In this document: piece by piece, positions 5,896-9,064 of the stretch
Layout: each line of letters opens with the position of its first letter
Numbering within the stretch: position 1 is the first letter of the stretch
Source of the DNA: Flavobacteriales bacterium
GTDB taxonomy: Bacteria > Bacteroidota > Bacteroidia > Flavobacteriales_F > PHOS-HE28
Assembly (NCBI GenBank): GCA_020437875.1
Contig: JAGQVR010000112.1
Location: 1 to 9,064, forward strand
Reading direction: 5' to 3'
DNA: 9,064 nt
Notes under the pieces: generated by a model
The model's input: the letters and a program-made list of their open reading frames with translations, nothing else
Told to the model about the DNA's origin: nothing
The model's database searches: none
Position numbers and translations under genes: made by a program

Positions 5896-6387
5896 ATGCC
5901 CTCCGTAGACATCCTCTCCAAAGTGGACCTCCAGATGCTCGACAACGCCATCAATGTGGTGAAGCGCGAGATCGACACCCGCTACGACCTGCGCGGTACC
6001 AATAGCTCGGTGGAGCTGGATAAGAAGGCCCTCACCATCAAGTTGAGCACGGAGGACCACCTGAAGCTCGATGCCATCCTGGACATCCTATTGGAGCGGA
6101 GCGGCAAGCAGAAGGTGGATGTGCGCAGCTACGACCTGGAGGCGGAACCCGTTCCCAGCGGTAAGAGCCTCTACCGGATCATCAAGGTGAAGCAGGGGAT
6201 CGAGCGCGAGACGGCCAAGAAGATCGTCAAGGCCATCAAGGACAGCGGCCTGAAGGTGCAGCCCCAGATCATGGACGATTTCATCCGGGTGAACGGCAAG
6301 AAGATCGACGATCTGCAGGCGGTGATGGCCCTTTGCCGGGAGAAGGACTTCGAGCTTCCTCTGCAATTCGACAACATGAAGAGCTGA
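5896..6387 (+). CDS. yajQ: YajQ-family nucleotide-binding protein
   Basis: A 163-residue protein, the normal length for the family, starting MPSVDILSKVD. Landmarks: MLDNAINVVKREIDTRYDLRG (residues 14-34) running into NSSVELDKK, the first alpha-beta unit; KQGIERETAKKIVKAIKDSGLKV (the central helix); and VNGKKIDDLQAVMALCREKD near the C-terminus. This is the two-domain ferredoxin-like fold of YajQ. Family members bind nucleotides; some proteobacterial homologues bind cyclic di-GMP and act with transcription regulators in virulence control, but that role has not been shown for Bacteroidota to my knowledge. Cytoplasmic. The frame is open upstream to 5728, but that part is antisense to mmsA, and the conserved N-terminus fixes the ATG at 5896. 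It is divergent from mmsA and 53 bp upstream of the second T9SS cargo gene, with which it may be cotranscribed as no terminator with a T-run is seen between them. Confidence 0.95.
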   Translation: MPSVDILSKVDLQMLDNAINVVKREIDTRYDLRGTNSSVELDKKALTIKLSTEDHLKLDAILDILLERSGKQKVDVRSYDLEAEPVPSGKSLYRIIKVKQGIERETAKKIVKAIKDSGLKVQPQIMDDFIRVNGKKIDDLQAVMALCREKDFELPLQFDNMKS

Positions 6388-6440
6388 TCCAGGCAGCGGA
6401 TCGGACCGCTCGAGCGTCATTGCCTACGAAGCACCTACCT

Positions 6441-7727
6441 ATGCGCAGAACACTCCTCTCCCACCTCCTTCCACTGGTGTTCGCCCAACTGTCCATCACA
6501 GGAACGGCGCAGACGTATTTCTACATCGGCAGCATCTCCGTGGATCCAGCCGCACCAACAACGTCCGATGCCATCACGATCTCCCTGTCCGGAGACCTTT
6601 CGAGCACCGGTTCGGCCATCACCGCTTCGAGTTGGATGCTCATGGGCAGCACCGTGCACATCACCCTGACGGCAACGAGTGGACCAGGCTTGGATGTGCT
6701 GGTACCCCACACGGAAGAGGTGATGATCGGGAACCTGCCCGCTGGCCCGTACAGCATCCTGGTCGATGGTGCTTTCATCCTTGATTCAGCACCCGAGTTC
6801 CAGCATGCCTTCACGGTGGTCGGGACGGGTGGGCCTGATTGCGAGAACCTCACGATCGCGTCCATCCAGTGGTCCACCTTCTCGGACACAACGCTGTCGG
6901 TCCATGTCTTTAATTCCGGCATCGGCTTCGATTATCCGGGCTTCATCCTCCTGGATGCCGACGGGGACACCCTGGCCCAGGAGGTCGTGGACTTCTTCGC
7001 GATCGGCAACGAAAGCTGGCATACGCTCCAGATCCCGCCTGGGACGATCATCCCCGATGGCACCTTCTCTGGTGCTCTGCAGCTATGGACCGGCTTCTTC
7101 AGTGAGCTCGCCTGTACCTGGGCGGTGACCTTGGATCTCTGTCCGGCCGCTGAATGTGTCACGGTTGAGCCTTACCTCGCCAACTACGGAGGTGCCATCG
7201 TTCTTGGTGATTTCGCCTGGTCCATCGCCGACGGAACGGAGGAGGTGGCCAGCGGGACCTTCACGCTCACCAATGAGGACCAGATGGCGCTCGCAGAAGC
7301 CTGTCTGGCACCCGGTCCGCACACGTTCACGCTCACACCGTTGCAGGAACCCATGGGTGGCCAATTGGTGATCGGCGTGAATGCCGAAGGATGGACGAGT
7401 TCGATCCAACAGCCCTTCCCGCAAGGGATACCGGCTGAACCATTGGCGTTCGATGTCGTACCCGGCTGTTCCGATACGCCGAACGCGATCACCGCGGACA
7501 AGGAGGTGTCTGCGCCAGTTGTGATCGCCACGCGAGCTGGCGCCATGGAATTGCGTGCGACGGACGGCGGGCGTTTGGGGTCCGTTTCCGTGCATGACCT
7601 CGTGGGCCGCACCATCTTCCAGAAGGACATCCTCACCGATCGGGTAACGGTGTCCGTACCGGCCACGGGTGCTTACCTCGTCTCCACCCGCTCCAAGGTC
7701 CAGAAGGTGATGGTGGCCGCACCCTGA
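6441..7727 (+). CDS. Secreted protein with T9SS type A sorting domain
   Basis: A 428-residue protein. Residues 1-23 form a signal peptide (MRRTLLSHLLPLVFAQLSITGTA, then QTYFY), which sets the start at 6441; the open frame further upstream overlaps the end of the YajQ gene. About 26-127 is an Ig-like beta domain: ISVDPAAPTTSDAITISLSG, VHITLTA, and NLPAGPYSILVDG (98-110). This pattern is common in Bacteroidota extracellular proteins. About 134-340 is beta-rich with cysteine clusters (Cys225, Cys234, Cys239, Cys288, Cys343) and no recognisable catalytic motif. About 355-428 is the type A sorting domain: VSVHDLVGRTIF (382-393), VPATGAYLV (406-414), and a basic end. T9SS would export it across the outer membrane. 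It ends 36 bp before a strong terminator hairpin. It shares architecture, but little obvious sequence outside the sorting domain, with the cargo gene at 483-2261. Function unknown. Confidence 0.86.
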   Translation: MRRTLLSHLLPLVFAQLSITGTAQTYFYIGSISVDPAAPTTSDAITISLSGDLSSTGSAITASSWMLMGSTVHITLTATSGPGLDVLVPHTEEVMIGNLPAGPYSILVDGAFILDSAPEFQHAFTVVGTGGPDCENLTIASIQWSTFSDTTLSVHVFNSGIGFDYPGFILLDADGDTLAQEVVDFFAIGNESWHTLQIPPGTIIPDGTFSGALQLWTGFFSELACTWAVTLDLCPAAECVTVEPYLANYGGAIVLGDFAWSIADGTEEVASGTFTLTNEDQMALAEACLAPGPHTFTLTPLQEPMGGQLVIGVNAEGWTSSIQQPFPQGIPAEPLAFDVVPGCSDTPNAITADKEVSAPVVIATRAGAMELRATDGGRLGSVSVHDLVGRTIFQKDILTDRVTVSVPATGAYLVSTRSKVQKVMVAAP

Positions 7728-7763
7728 ACGCCTCTATCGGACGTCAACGCTGGCTTGAAAAGC

Positions 7764-7789
7764 GAAGCCCGCCTTACGGGGCGGGCTTC
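7764..7789. terminator. Rho-independent terminator, probably bidirectional
   Basis: A perfect 10-bp stem GAAGCCCGCC (7764-7773) / GGCGGGCTTC (7780-7789) with loop TTACGG is followed on the plus strand by TTGTGTTCCT. On the minus strand the stem is followed by GCTTTTC. It lies 36 bp after the T9SS cargo gene and could also stop transcripts from the membrane-protein genes converging from the right. The remaining 7790-7990 shows no gene I can support; it holds a small dyad TGATG-T-CATCA at 7848-7858 and nothing else notable. Confidence 0.85.
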
Positions 7790-7990
7790 TTGTGTTCCTG
7801 ATCGCAGGGCTTACGGGCGCTGCGGACGACTTTTGACGCCACTAGGCTGATGTCATCATGATCAGGTGTTCGTTCCGCCATGCTTCCATGGCACATGCGT
7901 TCTTACGGTCCAACGACATTCCGGGTTTCATTACAATGAACTCGGCCACGGTGTCAAGGTCATTCTTCGATCAGTATCGGATCCATATCC

Positions 7991-8314
7991 TCAGAACATC
8001 CGGTCCCCTTTCAGGAAGAGGACGAAGATGAAGGTCATCAGGAAGTGGTGGAGCAGCAACAGCGCGGATGCCACGGCCAGCACGGTCTTACCGCTCGAGT
8101 TCAGCTCCGGGAACAACTTCCTGTTGTTGATCGCGATGATCGGCAATGGAACCGTCGCGAGCAGGAAGGTGATGGCCAGCGTCTTGAACAACAGGACATT
8201 GTCCAGCAACCCGAAGAACAGGTGGGCGTAATAGAACACGAAGCCGAGGAAGGAGAGCAACCCCAGCCGGACGAACAAGCGAGCTTCTGCAACCATTTTC
8301 GGTCTGGTTTCCAT
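7991..8314 (-). CDS. Small three-helix membrane protein of unknown function
   Basis: I do not recognise this 107-residue protein. It begins METRPKMVAEARLF and has three likely membrane segments: about 14-36 (FVRLGLLSFLGFVFYYAHLF), 43-63 (FKTLAITFLLATVPLPIIAI) and 76-101 (KTVLAVASALLLLHHFLMTF and following), with a short loop NNRKLFPELNSSG between the last two. The ATG at 8314 is preferred because the frame upstream to 8422 is non-hydrophobic and would overlap the end of the neighbouring gene; the ATG at 8296 (101 residues) is also possible. It follows the larger membrane protein on the same strand by 80 bp, so the two may form an operon. It sits in the inner membrane by inference. Two adjacent histidines (89-90) fall in the third segment, but a ligand role is only speculation. 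Confidence 0.65.
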   Translation of the reverse strand: METRPKMVAEARLFVRLGLLSFLGFVFYYAHLFFGLLDNVLLFKTLAITFLLATVPLPIIAINNRKLFPELNSSGKTVLAVASALLLLHHFLMTFIFVLFLKGDRMF

Positions 8315-8394
8315 ATCGATAGACGCTTTGGTCCAGGTTGGTTGCGTCCAGCAGGTTTCTACGGCATGCACAACAACAAGTTCCGATAGGGATC

Positions 8395-9064
8395 CTACTG
8401 AGTTCGGGTCATCGGTCGCCAAATACGCCAGAGCCCGAACGAACAGGCCACCATGCCTGCCAGGAACCAGGGCCAGGGGTATTCCGCAGCTAAAGGCCCT
8501 TCCTCGGGAATGCCACCCTCCCCGTTCATCATATCGGTCAGGTCAACGGAGCCGGTCAGCGGTACGACTAAGAAGGAGGCGACCATCAGGCCCGCCCCCC
8601 CGACCAGGGCCAGCCAGGTCAGGCCACCCAGCGAGCCCCGTGATCCGAGCGCAGAACGGCGAAGCAGGAGAATGGCCAGGACGATCAGGCCGATCGAGAT
8701 GAGACAGGGCGCCCACACCGGACCCACCCAGGGCACCGGTATCAGGAAGAGCAGATCGGGCGTGGCCAGGCTCGCTGGCCAGTCGAGCAGGACCTTCAAC
8801 CACACGTAGTAGAAGATGTCCCAGACCCCGAATCCGAAGCAGAACCATGCGAAACGCTCCAGGGCCGAACGCGTGACCAGCGCGGCTGGGGCGAGTAACA
8901 TGATCATGGTAGCCAACTCCCGGAAGACCTCGGTCCGCACCAGCAAGGGGTCCATTCGGACCAGTTCCACTTCGAAACCATCGGGGTAGTACAAGGCGCG
9001 CAGGTAGACCACCACCGCGCTCTCCAGGAAGGCCATCGCGATGAAGAAGACCGTCATCCACAAG
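8395..9064 (-). CDS. Polytopic membrane protein of unknown function, N-terminus cut by the window edge
   Basis: About 222 residues are visible; the frame is open to the right edge, so the start is probably a few codons outside, though the ATG at 9057 could serve. Six likely membrane segments: residues about 2-25, 47-65, 69-93, 112-134, 148-169 and 196-216. Charged residues are buried in two of them: MAFLESAVVVYLRALYYP (10-27; Glu14, Arg22) and FGVWDIFYYVWLK (78-90; Asp82). A hydrophobic LFLIPVPWVGPVWAP (105-119) precedes the fourth segment. The soluble loop between the last two (about 171-195) is acidic. This pattern of buried charges and the WDIFYY motif suggests a conserved membrane family, but I cannot name it or assign a function. 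It is followed by the smaller membrane protein on the same strand. Confidence 0.72.
   Translation of the reverse strand, partial: LWMTVFFIAMAFLESAVVVYLRALYYPDGFEVELVRMDPLLVRTEVFRELATMIMLLAPAALVTRSALERFAWFCFGFGVWDIFYYVWLKVLLDWPASLATPDLLFLIPVPWVGPVWAPCLISIGLIVLAILLLRRSALGSRGSLGGLTWLALVGGAGLMVASFLVVPLTGSVDLTDMMNGEGGIPEEGPLAAEYPWPWFLAGMVACSFGLWRIWRPMTRTQ

Noticed and set aside
6388..6440. AGCGG/CCGCT hairpin between yajQ and the second T9SS gene as a terminator
   Set aside because: The stem is only 5 bp and no T-run follows, so it is not a credible terminator.
7866..8231. Plus-strand 121-residue frame through the spacer and into the membrane-protein gene
   Set aside because: Most of it is antisense to the small membrane protein, and no motif, signal or ribosome site supports it.
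8315..8422. N-terminal extension of the small membrane protein to 8422
   Set aside because: It would overlap the end of the upstream membrane-protein gene and adds a non-hydrophobic, unconserved-looking stretch before a clear METRPK start.

Overview
The window looks like chromosomal DNA of a fairly GC-rich (about 60% by spot counts) member of the Bacteroidota, probably a Flavobacteriales-type lineage. Evidence: two secreted proteins end in type A sorting domains of the type IX secretion system (T9SS), which is confined to this phylum and its relatives; sequences resembling the Bacteroidota promoter element TAnnTTTG lie upstream of several genes; and most starts lack a Shine-Dalgarno sequence. 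No rRNA, tRNA, CRISPR array, transposase or phage gene was seen.

Layout. (1) 1-392, minus: N-terminus of an NCS1-family nucleobase/hydantoin transporter, running off the left edge. (2) 483-2261, plus: modular secreted T9SS cargo protein with a PKD-like domain. (3) 2265-5802, minus: an apparent operon transcribed right to left: CoA-acylating (methyl)malonate-semialdehyde dehydrogenase, a 118-bp spacer with an inverted-repeat element, a class III omega-aminotransferase, a low-GC orphan gene joined to it by a TGATG stop/start overlap, and a 63-residue KOW-motif protein. (4) 5896-6387, plus: a YajQ-family protein divergent from the dehydrogenase. (5) 6441-7727, plus: a second T9SS cargo protein, followed by a strong hairpin terminator at 7764-7789. 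(6) 7991-9064, minus: two integral membrane proteins of unknown function, the upstream one cut by the right edge. The 263 bp at 7728-7990 hold the terminator and no gene I can support.

How the genes may work together. NCS1 transporter, omega-aminotransferase and MmsA-type dehydrogenase, all on the minus strand, fit the two ends of reductive pyrimidine catabolism: uptake of uracil, thymine or hydantoin, then beta-alanine or 3-aminoisobutyrate to malonate or methylmalonate semialdehyde, then acetyl- or propionyl-CoA. The middle enzymes (dihydropyrimidine dehydrogenase, dihydropyrimidinase, beta-ureidopropionase) are not in the window; they would be expected beyond the left edge, downstream of the transporter. 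This is inference from family membership and neighbourhood. The least explained parts are the coupled low-GC orphan gene, the KOW mini-protein, the intercistronic inverted repeat and the two-gene membrane module at the right.
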